This document shows positions 16,989-25,879 of a stretch of 64,000 nt of DNA, piece after piece. The DNA comes from Rhodoligotrophos sp. CJ14 (GTDB lineage: Bacteria > Pseudomonadota > Alphaproteobacteria > Rhizobiales > Im1): NCBI RefSeq assembly GCF_038811545.1, contig NZ_CP133319.1, forward strand, positions 1,240,001 through 1,304,000, in the 5' to 3' direction. The notes beneath the pieces were generated by a model, which saw only the letters and a program-made list of their open reading frames with translations, did no database searches and was not told where the DNA came from. Both the position numbers and the translations under genes were made by a program. Position 1 is the stretch's first letter, and each line of letters begins with the position of its first letter.

Positions 16989-17007
16989 TTGGTATACCGT
17001 ATGATAG
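16989..17007. promoter_or_regulatory. Candidate GntR operator, importer operon promoter
   Basis: TTGGTATACCGTATGATAG, 73 nt upstream of the substrate-binding-protein ATG. The first 16 bases are identical to the element at 13264 and it is similar to that at 16060. It contains ATAC-C-GTAT. Confidence 0.75.
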
Positions 17008-17079
17008 CATGACCAGGTCCGGATGCTTTATGCGGTGAGGGAAGGCCGCGACCGGGCCCTAAACGGAGGGAGAAAGCCC

Positions 17080-18621
17080 ATGCTACGAGCGTTCGGCGCG
17101 AAACTGGCGCCGCTCTTTACGCTGTTGCTTGCTTTGGTTTTGACCGGAGCACCAGCGAGTGCCCAGAACGCGGAAACCCCTGTCCGCGGCGGCACGTTGA
17201 ATGTCGGATTTGCCGACGATTCCAAGACGATGGACCCGATCTATTCCGTTCAATGGGCCGAACGGCAGATCCTGTTCCTGATCTATAACAGCCTGTTCCG
17301 CATCGCGCCGGATTTCTCGCTCGAGCCCGAGCTGGTGAAGAGCTGGGAAAATGAGAATGGCGGCAAGCGCGTGGTCCTGCATCTCCAGGAAGGCGTCAAG
17401 TTCCACGACGGCACCGATTTCAACGCTGAAGCCGTCAAATGGAACCTTGAACGCCGCATGGACGAGAAGGCCAACTCGCCCCAGCGCAACCAGCTCACGG
17501 TGATCAGTTCCGTTGAGGTGGTCGACAACAACACCGTTGCCCTCAATCTGAAGGAATCCTTCCCGCCGCTTCTGTCTGCCCTCGCCGATCGCGCCGGCCT
17601 CATGGTCTCACCGACCGCCGCCCAGAAATATGGCGAGGATTTCGGCAATCACCCCGTAGGCACCGGCGCCTTCGTGTTCAAGGAATGGGTGCGTGGCAGC
17701 CATGTGAAGCTCGACCGCAACGAGAACTACTGGGAAAAGGGCCTGCCCTATCTGGATCATGTCGTGTTCAACGACATTTCCAATGCGGTCATCGGCATTC
17801 AGCGCCTGATGACGGGCGAGATCGATTTCGTCGCCCAGCTCTCCCCACAGGACGTCCGCCTCATTCAAAACAACCCCGAGATCAAGCTCGACCCGATCAA
17901 GGTTGGCCAGTGGTATTCGCTGCAATGGCACTGGAACGAGGCGCCGTTCAATAACGCCGATCTGCGCAAGGCGATCGCGCATTCCCTCGACCGCAACAAG
18001 ATCAACCAGATCCTCTGGGCAGGCACTGGTACGGTGTCCAATGGTCCGACGCCGCCCGGCCTGTGGTGGTCGCCCCCGGCCACCGATGGCTACGTCTATG
18101 ACGTGGAGAAGGCCAAGGAGCTGCTGGCGAAATCCGGCGTGCCTGCGGGAACCGAGCTCGTCCTCGCTGCACCGACCGACAACGTGCTGCGCCAGCTGAA
18201 CCAGTTGGTGAAGGAACAGGTCGAAGCCATTGGCCTGAAGGTCCGATTGGACCCCGTGTCTCAGAGCGAATGGTACGCCCGCGTGGTGGATAAAAAGATC
18301 AACTTCACGCCCATGCGCTGGACCCAGCGCGCCGATCCGGATGGCTTGCTCTACATCCTGTTCCATAGCAAGGGCTATGCGAACACCACCGGTTACAGCA
18401 ACCCTGAGGTCGACCGTCTGCTGGACGAAGCCCGTTCCATCGACGACATGGCCAAGCGTAAGGAGCTCTATGATCAGGTGCACAAGCTGCTCCTGGAAGA
18501 TCTGCCTTACGTGCCCGTCGGCTTTGCAGCCGAGTTCGTCGCCATGAACAAGGACGTGCATGGCTTCCGCTGGATCCCGGACCTGATCCCTCGCTTCCGC
18601 GCGATGTGGAAGGCGCAGTAA
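17080..18621 (+). CDS. ABC importer substrate-binding protein, family 5 (peptide/nickel/opine)
   Basis: A 513-residue periplasmic receptor of SBP family 5. Signal peptide about residues 1-28 with cleavage after ASA. Mature domain: GGTLNVGFADDSKTMDPIYSVQWAERQILFLIYNSLF, VKFHDGTDFNAEAVKWNLERRMD, the GTGAFVFKEWVRGSHVKLDRNENYW block and AIAHSLDRNKIN, all diagnostic. The ligand is not predictable; relatives bind peptides, opines, glutathione or plant glycosides. GGAGG is 9-10 nt before the ATG. First gene of an operon with aldehyde dehydrogenase, two permeases and two ATPases, all behind a GntR-type operator. Confidence 0.93.
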   Translation: MLRAFGAKLAPLFTLLLALVLTGAPASAQNAETPVRGGTLNVGFADDSKTMDPIYSVQWAERQILFLIYNSLFRIAPDFSLEPELVKSWENENGGKRVVLHLQEGVKFHDGTDFNAEAVKWNLERRMDEKANSPQRNQLTVISSVEVVDNNTVALNLKESFPPLLSALADRAGLMVSPTAAQKYGEDFGNHPVGTGAFVFKEWVRGSHVKLDRNENYWEKGLPYLDHVVFNDISNAVIGIQRLMTGEIDFVAQLSPQDVRLIQNNPEIKLDPIKVGQWYSLQWHWNEAPFNNADLRKAIAHSLDRNKINQILWAGTGTVSNGPTPPGLWWSPPATDGYVYDVEKAKELLAKSGVPAGTELVLAAPTDNVLRQLNQLVKEQVEAIGLKVRLDPVSQSEWYARVVDKKINFTPMRWTQRADPDGLLYILFHSKGYANTTGYSNPEVDRLLDEARSIDDMAKRKELYDQVHKLLLEDLPYVPVGFAAEFVAMNKDVHGFRWIPDLIPRFRAMWKAQ

Positions 18622-18635
18622 GCCCTCCGACAAAT

Positions 18636-18660
18636 GCCGGCCTGCGCTCCGCGGGCTGGC
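18636..18660 (+). terminator. Intergenic hairpin after the binding-protein gene
   Basis: GCCGGCCTGCG and CGCGGGCTGGC pair over 11 bp (two G-T pairs) around a 3-nt CTC loop, 14 nt past the stop. It is followed only by TCTTC. Such stems after binding-protein genes protect upstream mRNA or partly terminate, which keeps the binding protein in excess over the permease; that role is inferred. Confidence 0.55.
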
Positions 18661-18694
18661 TCTTCACCTCGGTCAGTCCAGGAGTTCTCGGCAC

Positions 18695-20167
18695 ATGAAG
18701 CGCTATCAGATGTTCATTGATGGCAAATGGTGCGATGCCAGCAATGGCGCCAGCTTCCCATCGCTCAACCCGGCGACCGAAGATGAATGGGCCCTGATAC
18801 CGGATGCGACCGCAGACGATGTGGACCGCGCCGTGCGCGCTGCCCATCGCGCTTTCGAAACCGGCCCCTGGAGCAGGATGAGCCCCACCGAGCGGGGCAA
18901 GGCCTTGTTCCGGATCGCCGAAGCCATCCTCCCGCATGCGGAGCATCTCGGCCGCACCGAGACCACCGACACTGGCAAGCTTCTGCGCGAAACCGCCTGG
19001 CAGGCCAATAACGTCGCTGAGATCTACAGATATTATGGCGGCCTTGCCGACAAGGTACATGGCGAGATCGCCCCGACCGGCCCTAATGCACCTCTATCCA
19101 TGGTTGTGCGCGAGCCGCTCGGCGTGATCGCCGCCATCGTGCCGTGGAACTCGCAGCTTCAACTCGCGGCCTTCAAGATCGCGCCGGCACTTGCCGCCGG
19201 CAACACCATTGTGGTCAAGGCCTCCGAAGATGCCTCCGCCGCCCTGCTCGAATTCACCAAGGCGATCGAGGCTGCTGGCCTGCCGGAAGGTGTCTTCAAC
19301 ATCGTGACCGGGGGCGCCAGGCCCTGCGGCGAGACCCTGGTGACGCACCCGCTGGTGCGCCGGGTGAGCTTCACCGGCGGCGTGGACACGGCCCGCAAGA
19401 TCATTCCCGCAACCGCAGGCAATCTTGCCCGGCTCTCCCTGGAGCTTGGCGGCAAATCCCCGGTGATCGTTTACAAGGACGCCGATATCGACAACGCGGT
19501 CAATGGCGCGACCGCTGCCATTTTCGGTGCCAGTGGTCAGAGTTGCGGCGCAGGATCGCGCCTGATGGTGCAGTCGCCCGTCTATGACGAGATGGTCGGC
19601 CGCATGGTTGAGCGCGCCAAGCGCATTCGTATCGGCGATCCTCTGGATGAGGAGACCGATATGGGCCCCCTCGCCACTGTCGCCCAGCGCGACCGGATCG
19701 AGCGGCTTCTCGGGGAATCCGTGTCTCAAGGAGCTGAGCTGCTCTGTGGTGGCGGCCGCCCCGCTGCCTTCAATCGCGGCTATTATTTCGAGCCGACCAT
19801 TGTGGCCTGCCGCAACCAGGATTTCCCGATCGTTCGCAACGAGCTGTTCGGCCCGGTGCTGAGCGTGCTCAAATTCGACGAGGAGGAAGAGGCGATTGCC
19901 ATGGCTCGTGACAGCGAGTATGGCTTTGCAGGCGGTGTGTTCTCGACGGATTTCGCCAAGGCCTATCGCACGGCACGAGCCATTCCTGCCGGACGCGTCT
20001 GGATCAACACCTACCGGGTAACCTCGATGATGGTCCCCTTCGGGGGCTTCAAGCAGAGCGGCTATGGCCGCGAGGCCGGCATTGATGCCATCCGCGACTA
20101 CACGGACACCAAGGGCCTGTTTGTCGATCTGTCAGGCCAGGTTGCTGACCCATTCGTGATGCGATGA
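18695..20167 (+). CDS. NAD(P)-dependent aldehyde dehydrogenase
   Basis: A 490-residue aldehyde dehydrogenase oxidising an aldehyde to a carboxylate. Visible: cofactor region VPWNSQLQLAAFKIAPALAAGNTIVVKASE, general-base Glu in LSLELGGKSPV, nucleophilic Cys in FGASGQSCGAGSRL, and the C-terminal FGGFKQSGYGREAG. Length is normal. It lies between the binding protein and the permeases of an ABC importer, so it very likely acts on the imported compound or on the product of the flavin monooxygenase or hydrolases in the same regulon. Confidence 0.94.
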   Translation: MKRYQMFIDGKWCDASNGASFPSLNPATEDEWALIPDATADDVDRAVRAAHRAFETGPWSRMSPTERGKALFRIAEAILPHAEHLGRTETTDTGKLLRETAWQANNVAEIYRYYGGLADKVHGEIAPTGPNAPLSMVVREPLGVIAAIVPWNSQLQLAAFKIAPALAAGNTIVVKASEDASAALLEFTKAIEAAGLPEGVFNIVTGGARPCGETLVTHPLVRRVSFTGGVDTARKIIPATAGNLARLSLELGGKSPVIVYKDADIDNAVNGATAAIFGASGQSCGAGSRLMVQSPVYDEMVGRMVERAKRIRIGDPLDEETDMGPLATVAQRDRIERLLGESVSQGAELLCGGGRPAAFNRGYYFEPTIVACRNQDFPIVRNELFGPVLSVLKFDEEEEAIAMARDSEYGFAGGVFSTDFAKAYRTARAIPAGRVWINTYRVTSMMVPFGGFKQSGYGREAGIDAIRDYTDTKGLFVDLSGQVADPFVMR

Positions 20168-20207
20168 GGACGATGCGCTTGACGTTGCCACTCGCGCGGA
20201 GTGCGAG

Positions 20208-21146
20208 ATGATTACCCACATTGCGCGGCGCCTGCTCTTGATGGTGCCAAACATCATCCTGCTGACTTTTATCCTGTTCGCGGCGGTGACCAACTTTCTC
20301 GGCAGTCCGGCGGCTATCATGCTGGGCCAGGAAGCGTCCCCCGAGGCGGTCGCGGCGCTCAACGAGCAATATGGCTTCAATCGGCCGGTGCTGGTGCAGT
20401 ACTTCGATTGGATGGCCAATGCCCTCCAGGGTGATTTTGGCCGCTCCTATGCCAACCGGACCTCGGTGGCCGATGCGGTCCTGCCCGCCATCCCTGTTAC
20501 CCTCGAGCTCGCATTCTGGTCGATTGTCGTCGCCGTCGTTGCAACGGCGCTGATCAACTCGATTCCGGTTCTGCGCCGGCTCATCGGCACGCTGGTTTCG
20601 GGCCTGAGCATCGTTGGCATCACCGTTCCCAATTTCATGATCGGCATCAGCCTCATCTATCTGCTTTCGGTGCAGATGCGCTGGCTGCCCACCACCGGCT
20701 GGGTGCCCTGGTCTGAGGGCGTGGTCCCGCATTTAACCCACATGATCATGCCGGTTCTCACGCTTTCGGCCTTCTATTTCGGCTCCTTCACCCTGGTCTA
20801 TCGTGCGGAATACCGGAATGTTTACCGGCAGCTCTTCATCAAGGTTGCCCGGGCCAAAGGCCTGACCGAGACCCGTGTCTCCTTCACCCATGCCCTGCCG
20901 AACTCGATCCTGCCGGTGATCACCTATGTCGGCCTGTCCCTGGGTCAGCTGGTCGGCGGTGCGGTTGTGACTGAGACCGTGTTTTCGATGCCCGGCATCG
21001 GCCGCCTGTTCGTCGGCGCCATCGGCGCCCGTGACTTCCCCGTCATGTTGGCAATTGGCATGCTGATCATCATCGGCGTGATGCTCATGAACCTGATCGC
21101 GGACATCGTCTACACGATGGTCAACCCGCAGATCCGTCTGGGATAG
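20208..21146 (+). CDS. ABC importer permease, DppB-like
   Basis: A 312-residue inner-membrane permease with about six transmembrane helices. Typical features: MITHIARRLLLMVPNIILLTFILF, the short periplasmic DWMANALQGDFGRSY segment, and the EAA loop YRQLFIKVARAKGLTETRVSFTHALPNSILPVITYVG which docks on the ATPases. GGAG is 6 nt before the ATG. Second channel half follows after 10 nt. Confidence 0.93.
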   Translation: MITHIARRLLLMVPNIILLTFILFAAVTNFLGSPAAIMLGQEASPEAVAALNEQYGFNRPVLVQYFDWMANALQGDFGRSYANRTSVADAVLPAIPVTLELAFWSIVVAVVATALINSIPVLRRLIGTLVSGLSIVGITVPNFMIGISLIYLLSVQMRWLPTTGWVPWSEGVVPHLTHMIMPVLTLSAFYFGSFTLVYRAEYRNVYRQLFIKVARAKGLTETRVSFTHALPNSILPVITYVGLSLGQLVGGAVVTETVFSMPGIGRLFVGAIGARDFPVMLAIGMLIIIGVMLMNLIADIVYTMVNPQIRLG

Positions 21147-21156
21147 GAGAGACACG

Positions 21157-21930
21157 ATGCTCGCCAGACGGCTGATCGGCATCACCATCATCACCATCGT
21201 TGCGCTCTGTGGGATCTTCGCGCCCTATCTCGCACCCTTTGATCCCTATCAGTCCAGCATGGATTTCCTCCAGCCACCCTCTGCTGCCCACTGGCTCGGC
21301 ACTGACAATCTGGGCCGGGATATCCTGTCGCGCCTGATCTATGGCGCGCGCATCTCGCTGGTGGTGGGTGCCGGTGCAGCCATCGTTGCCACGCTCCTTG
21401 GCGTGCCGATCGGTCTGATCGCCGGCTATGGCGGCGGCAAGATCGACCTCGTGATGGTGCAGATGATCGACCTTTTCATCGCCCTTCCCGGATTGGTGCT
21501 GGCGCTGCTGATCACCGCCATGGTTGGCGCGACCGTGACCAACCTCGCCCTGGTCTTGGGCTTCGTCATGTGGCCGACAGTCGCGAGACTTGTGCGCGGC
21601 CAGGCCATGCATGTGCGTGAGGCGACCTACGTGGAGGCGGCGCGCGCCGTGGGCGGCAGCGCCACCTGGATCGTGAGCCGTCACATCTGGCCGAACATCA
21701 TCCGCGTCGTCGGAGCGCAGTTTGCGATCACCGTTTCCTTTGCCATATTCACCTCAGCCAGCCTGAGCTTCCTGGGGCTCGGCGTGCCGCCGCCGGCGGC
21801 GGATTGGGGCAGCATGGTGCGCGAGGGCTTTCCGTTCCTCGCCCTCTTCCCCGCGATGAGCCTCGCTCCCGGTGCCGCAGTCGGCCTGACCGTCCTTGGC
21901 TTCTATCTCATAGGATCGAGCGTTGACTGA
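21157..21930 (+). CDS. ABC importer permease, DppC-like
   Basis: A 257-residue permease, partner of the upstream DppB-like protein. The PPSAAHWLGTDNLGRDILSRLIYGARISL segment is a DppC/OppC signature, and the EAA loop is REATYVEAARAVGGSATWIVSRHIWPNI. It is somewhat shorter at the N-terminus than many relatives. Its last codons overlap the TTG start of the first ATPase by 8 nt, indicating translational coupling. Confidence 0.93.
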   Translation: MLARRLIGITIITIVALCGIFAPYLAPFDPYQSSMDFLQPPSAAHWLGTDNLGRDILSRLIYGARISLVVGAGAAIVATLLGVPIGLIAGYGGGKIDLVMVQMIDLFIALPGLVLALLITAMVGATVTNLALVLGFVMWPTVARLVRGQAMHVREATYVEAARAVGGSATWIVSRHIWPNIIRVVGAQFAITVSFAIFTSASLSFLGLGVPPPAADWGSMVREGFPFLALFPAMSLAPGAAVGLTVLGFYLIGSSVD

Positions 21931-22825
21931 GCCGCAGAACAAATCGGCCGACACCGCAAACAAGGCGCCTCTCCTAGAGGTGCGCGATCTGTCGGTCACG
22001 TTCCGCATCGCCAAGGGCAAGGTCGATGCGGTGCGTCAGGTCTCCTTCGAGATCTCCCCCGGCGAGATCGTGGCCCTGGTGGGCGAATCCGGCTCCGGCA
22101 AATCAACCATCGGCCAGGCCCTCATGGGCCTCCTCCGCTACGACGACAAGGCCGCAATCTCGGGCTCGGCAATGTTCCAGAGCCGGGAAAACGGTCAGGT
22201 CGACCTCCTGAAGATTTCCGACAGGGCCATGCGCCGCCTGCGCGGCAATGAGCTCGCCATGATCTTTCAGGAGCCCATGTCATCTCTCAACCCGCTGTTC
22301 ACGGTGGGCGGACAGATCACCGAGCAGATCAGGGCGCATCGCTCTGTGTCGAAGCGCGAAGCCAAGGCACAGACCCTCAAGCTTCTCGAGCAGCTCGGCT
22401 TTCCCAATCCTGCCAAGACGCTCACCAGCTACCCGCACCAGCTCTCAGGCGGCATGCGCCAGCGCGCTATGATCGGCATGGCCTTGTCCTGCGACCCGGC
22501 GCTCCTGATCGCGGACGAGCCCACAACGGCGCTCGATGTCACCATCCAGGCGCAGATCATTGACCTGCTCAAAACCTTGCAGGCGCGCACCAATATGGCG
22601 ATCCTGTTCGTGACCCACGATCTCGGGCTCGTGGCGGAGATCGCCGATCGCGCCCTGGTGATGAATGGCGGCCAGGTGGTCGAGCAGGGAACGGTTCTCG
22701 ACATCTTCAAGAACCCGAAAATGCCCTATACCCGCAGCCTGCTCGAAGCCGTGCCGCGCCTTGGTGCCTCCCGTAGCAAACAGGCCGGTAGTGAACCGGC
22801 GCCTCTGTCCGCCGAGGCCAGTTGA
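21923..22825 (+). CDS. ABC importer ATPase, DppD-like
   Basis: A 300-residue ATPase. Walker [11 protein letters not shown]-loop [18 protein letters not shown], signature [15 protein letters not shown], Walker [14 protein letters not shown], and the H-loop THD. The C-terminal oligopeptide-transport extension ([13 protein letters not shown]) is present. It starts at TTG 21923, inside the end of the permease gene, with AGGA upstream. Confidence 0.93.
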   Translation: MTEPQNKSADTANKAPLLEVRDLSVTFRIAKGKVDAVRQVSFEISPGEIVALVGESGSGKSTIGQALMGLLRYDDKAAISGSAMFQSRENGQVDLLKISDRAMRRLRGNELAMIFQEPMSSLNPLFTVGGQITEQIRAHRSVSKREAKAQTLKLLEQLGFPNPAKTLTSYPHQLSGGMRQRAMIGMALSCDPALLIADEPTTALDVTIQAQIIDLLKTLQARTNMAILFVTHDLGLVAEIADRALVMNGGQVVEQGTVLDIFKNPKMPYTRSLLEAVPRLGASRSKQAGSEPAPLSAEAS

Positions 22826-23799
22826 TGCAAACTCCGCTTCTCGAAGTCCGTAATCTCCGCAAATGGTTCGATATCCGCAAGGGCATCATCCCAAGGCCCG
22901 TGGGCCATGTGCGGGCGGTGGACGATGTCTCCTTCTCCTTGCGCAGCCATGAAGTGCTCGGCATCGGCGGTGAATCAGGTTCCGGCAAGACCACGCTCGG
23001 CCGCACGGTTCTGAGGCTCGTCGAGCCGACCGAGGGCCAGATCCTGTTCAATGGCGAGGACATCGTCCGCTATGACCGCAGGCGCCTGCATGCCTTCCGC
23101 CGTCATGCCCAGCTGATTTTCCAGGACCCTTTCGCATCCCTCAATCCGCGTATGACGATCGAGCAGATCCTGGCCGAGCCGCAGATCGTGCAGGGCACTG
23201 GCCGCAACCGCGCGGAGCGGCGAGCGCGCTCAGCCGAGCTTCTGGAGATGGTGGCGCTTCCCACCGATTATCTCCAGCGCAAGCCTCATGAGCTCTCCGG
23301 CGGCCAGCGTCAGCGCATTGTCATCGCCCGCGCCCTCGCGGTGAACCCGCAATTCGTTGTCGCGGACGAGCCGGTCTCGGCGCTCGACGTGTCGATCCAG
23401 GCGCAGATCATCGCTCTGCTCAAGGACCTTCGTAAGCGCCTGGGCCTCTCGATCCTGTTCATCTCCCATGATCTCGCCGTGATGGAGGATCTGTCGGACC
23501 GGATCGCCATCGTTTATCTCGGCCGCCTCATGGAGATCGGCCCGGCAGAGGTGATCTGCTCGACGCCGCATCACCCCTATACGCGCGCCCTTTTGTCCGC
23601 TGTTCCGAACCCGGATCCCACGGTGCGACGCAATCGTATCATCCTCAAGGGAGATCTGCCTGATCCCGCCAACCCACCCAGTGGCTGCGTGTTCCGCACC
23701 CGGTGCCCCTATGCTTTGCCGGCCTGCGCCCAAGCCGTGCCGGCCATGCGTGACAAGGGACCCGACCATCTGAGCGCCTGCATCCGCGACGACATCTGA
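22825..23799 (+). CDS. ABC importer ATPase, DppF-like
   Basis: A 324-residue ATPase, second of the pair. Walker A GESGSGKTTLGR, Q-loop FQDPFASLNPRMTIEQI, signature LSGGQRQRIVIARAL, Walker B FVVADEPVSALDV. The C-terminus carries the Cys-rich motif typical of this group (GCVFRTRCPYALPACAQAVPAM). The ATG overlaps the preceding stop (TGATG). Last gene of the importer operon. Confidence 0.93.
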   Translation: MQTPLLEVRNLRKWFDIRKGIIPRPVGHVRAVDDVSFSLRSHEVLGIGGESGSGKTTLGRTVLRLVEPTEGQILFNGEDIVRYDRRRLHAFRRHAQLIFQDPFASLNPRMTIEQILAEPQIVQGTGRNRAERRARSAELLEMVALPTDYLQRKPHELSGGQRQRIVIARALAVNPQFVVADEPVSALDVSIQAQIIALLKDLRKRLGLSILFISHDLAVMEDLSDRIAIVYLGRLMEIGPAEVICSTPHHPYTRALLSAVPNPDPTVRRNRIILKGDLPDPANPPSGCVFRTRCPYALPACAQAVPAMRDKGPDHLSACIRDDI

Positions 23800-23830
23800 C
23801 AACCGGCATCCCCGCTCGGCATAATCTCGA

Positions 23831-23866
23831 TTGACATTCCGAACGAGTTCGTTCTTTATTTCGAAC
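23831..23866 (+). promoter_or_regulatory. Promoter with inverted repeat for the sulfonate-type importer operon
   Basis: TTGACA (23831-23836) and a weak -10 TTTATT (23855-23860) are 18 bp apart. The inverted repeat CGAAC-GA-GTTCG (23840-23851) fills the spacer, and a further CGAAC lies at 23862-23866. A protein bound between -35 and -10 would repress. This is about 160 nt upstream of the binding-protein start, the first gene downstream. Confidence 0.5.
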
Positions 23867-24020
23867 AACGCGATCGGAAGCGGTCTGCCGCGCGGGCATT
23901 CTGTCCCGTCATGCCTGGGGCACCCCGGATGATGTACGCGGCGACCGCCCACCCGCACATGCCCGCTGAACGGCTGGAAATGTGCGGGCTAGCCAAGTCG
24001 TTAGGGATGGGAGGGATCAA

Positions 24021-24995
24021 ATGCTCAAGCTCACGCGCCGCTTGTTTTTCGCAGCCTTAAGCCTTGGCGCTCTTGCCGCAATGCCGGCCAGCGCCGCTGA
24101 GCTCGACGAGCTGCGCATCGACTGGGCGACCTACAATCCGGTCAGCATCGTCGTCAAGGACCAGGGCCTGCTTGAGAAGGAATTCGAGAAGGACGGAACC
24201 ACCATTCGCTGGGTGCAGTCCGCTGGATCGAACAAGGCGCTGGAATTTCTGAACGCCGGCTCCATCGACTTCGGCTCAAGTGCCGGTGCAGCCGCGCTGA
24301 TCGCCAAGATCAACGGCAACCCGATCAAGTCCATCTATGTCTATTCACGCCCCGAATGGACGGCACTGGTGACATCGAAGGACAGTGACATCAAGAGCGT
24401 GGCCGACCTGAAGGGCAAGGCGGTCGCGGTCACCCGCGGCACCGACCCGCACATCTTCCTGGTGCGCGCGCTGGCCGATGCGGGCCTTTCCACCAATGAC
24501 GTTCGCTTCGTGCTCCTCCAGCATGCCGATGGCCGCGCCGCCTTATCCCGCGGCGATGTTCAGGCCTGGGCCGGGCTTGACCCGATGATGGCCTCGGCCG
24601 AGCTTGAGGAAGGCGCGCGCCTGTTCTACCGCAAGCCGGAAGCCAACACCTGGGGTGTGCTGAACGTGCGCGAAGACTTTGCCAAAGCCCATCCCGAGGC
24701 GGTGGCCCGCGTGCTCAAGGTCTACGAGCAAGCCCGCAAATGGGCACAGAGCCACCCCGACGAGCTTGCCCAGCTCCTGGCCAAGGAGGCACGCATCCCC
24801 CTGCCCGTGGCTGAGAAGCAGCTGAAGGAGCGCACCGAACTCACCCATAACAAGATTGGCTCTGAGCAGCGCGAATCCATTCTGGCTGCGGGCCTTGCCC
24901 TGCAGCAAGCCGGAGTCATCGCCTCCGACGTGAACGTGACCGCCGCGGTCGACAGCCTGCTCGATGATCACTTCAGCCGTGATCTGACCAACTGA
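24021..24995 (+). CDS. ABC substrate-binding protein, sulfonate/taurine/nitrate type (SsuA-like)
   Basis: A 324-residue periplasmic receptor of the NMT1/SsuA family. Signal peptide about residues 1-25 (cleavage after ASA). Mature part: LRIDWATYNPVSIVVKDQGLLEKEF, RWVQSAGSNKALEFLNAGSIDFGSSAGAAALIAKINGNPIKSIY, DLKGKAVAVTRGTDPHIFLVRAL. The ligand may be an alkanesulfonate or another small anion; family assignment does not decide. The ATG at 24021 has GAGGGA close upstream; the longer frame from 23982 lacks a leader at its start. First gene of a receptor-permease-ATPase-OsmC unit. Confidence 0.9.
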   Translation: MLKLTRRLFFAALSLGALAAMPASAAELDELRIDWATYNPVSIVVKDQGLLEKEFEKDGTTIRWVQSAGSNKALEFLNAGSIDFGSSAGAAALIAKINGNPIKSIYVYSRPEWTALVTSKDSDIKSVADLKGKAVAVTRGTDPHIFLVRALADAGLSTNDVRFVLLQHADGRAALSRGDVQAWAGLDPMMASAELEEGARLFYRKPEANTWGVLNVREDFAKAHPEAVARVLKVYEQARKWAQSHPDELAQLLAKEARIPLPVAEKQLKERTELTHNKIGSEQRESILAAGLALQQAGVIASDVNVTAAVDSLLDDHFSRDLTN

Positions 24996-25006
24996 GGCTT
25001 GAGGGC

Positions 25007-25873
25007 ATGGCCCTGACCGACACATCCGACACGCCGGCAGAGGCTCGCTTGGGTCCGGATACGGTGCCGCAAACGAGCCAGCCAAGCGAGGCGAGCTCTG
25101 GCTGGGCGAAAAGCTGGCAGTCGCTTGCCATAGCCGTGAGCCTGCCCGTGCTCATCGCCCTGTTCTGGGAGGCCGCGGTCGCCCTCGGCTGGATCGAGGG
25201 CCGGCTGATGCCACCGCCCAGCCGGATCCTGGGCACCCTCTATGATCTCGCGGTGAATGATCAGCTCTGGGTCCATATCAGCGTGACCTTGGGCCGTGTC
25301 GCGGCGGGCTTTGGCCTCGGCGTCCTGGCCGGCACCGTGCTGGGGGCCCTCGCCGGCTATTCGGGTCTTGCCCGCAAGCTGCTCGACCTGACCCTGCAGG
25401 GCTTGCGCGCCGTACCATCGATCGCCTGGGTGCCCCTGTTCATCCTCTGGTTCGGCATCTTCGAGGAGAGCAAGATCGCCCTGATCGCGGTCGGCGTCTT
25501 CTTCCCTGTCTATCTCGGCGTAATGGCGGCCATCGCCTCGGTCGACCGCAAGATCGTCGAGGTCGGCCGGGTATTCCGCTTGAGCCCGGGGGCCATGGTT
25601 CGCCGCATATTATTGCCCGCCATTCTCCCGAGCTATGTCATTGCCCTGCGCTCAGGACTGGGCCTTGGCTGGATGTTCGTGGTCGCCGCGGAACTGATGG
25701 GCGCATCGGAAGGATTGGGCTATCTGCTCTATGATGGTCAGCAGCTGGGCAAGCCTGATCAGATCATCGCTGCAATCCTCACTTTCGCCGTGATCGGCAA
25801 GCTCACAGATAGCCTGATCGTGCTCGTCACCCGCCCCCTGCTCGCCTGGCAGGACGGCTTTGTGAGGCAATAG
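25007..25873 (+). CDS. ABC permease, SsuC/TauC type
   Basis: A 288-residue permease with about six transmembrane helices after a roughly 35-residue hydrophilic N-terminal extension rich in Thr/Ser/Glu. The core has LMPPPSRILGTLYDLAVND, the AVPSIAWVPLFILWFGI helix typical of SsuC/TauC, and the EAA-like loop VDRKIVEVGRVFRLSPGAMVRRILLPAILPS. It begins 11 nt after the receptor stop and ends 6 nt before the ATPase. Confidence 0.93.
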   Translation: MALTDTSDTPAEARLGPDTVPQTSQPSEASSGWAKSWQSLAIAVSLPVLIALFWEAAVALGWIEGRLMPPPSRILGTLYDLAVNDQLWVHISVTLGRVAAGFGLGVLAGTVLGALAGYSGLARKLLDLTLQGLRAVPSIAWVPLFILWFGIFEESKIALIAVGVFFPVYLGVMAAIASVDRKIVEVGRVFRLSPGAMVRRILLPAILPSYVIALRSGLGLGWMFVVAAELMGASEGLGYLLYDGQQLGKPDQIIAAILTFAVIGKLTDSLIVLVTRPLLAWQDGFVRQ

Positions 25874-25879
25874 CCGGCC

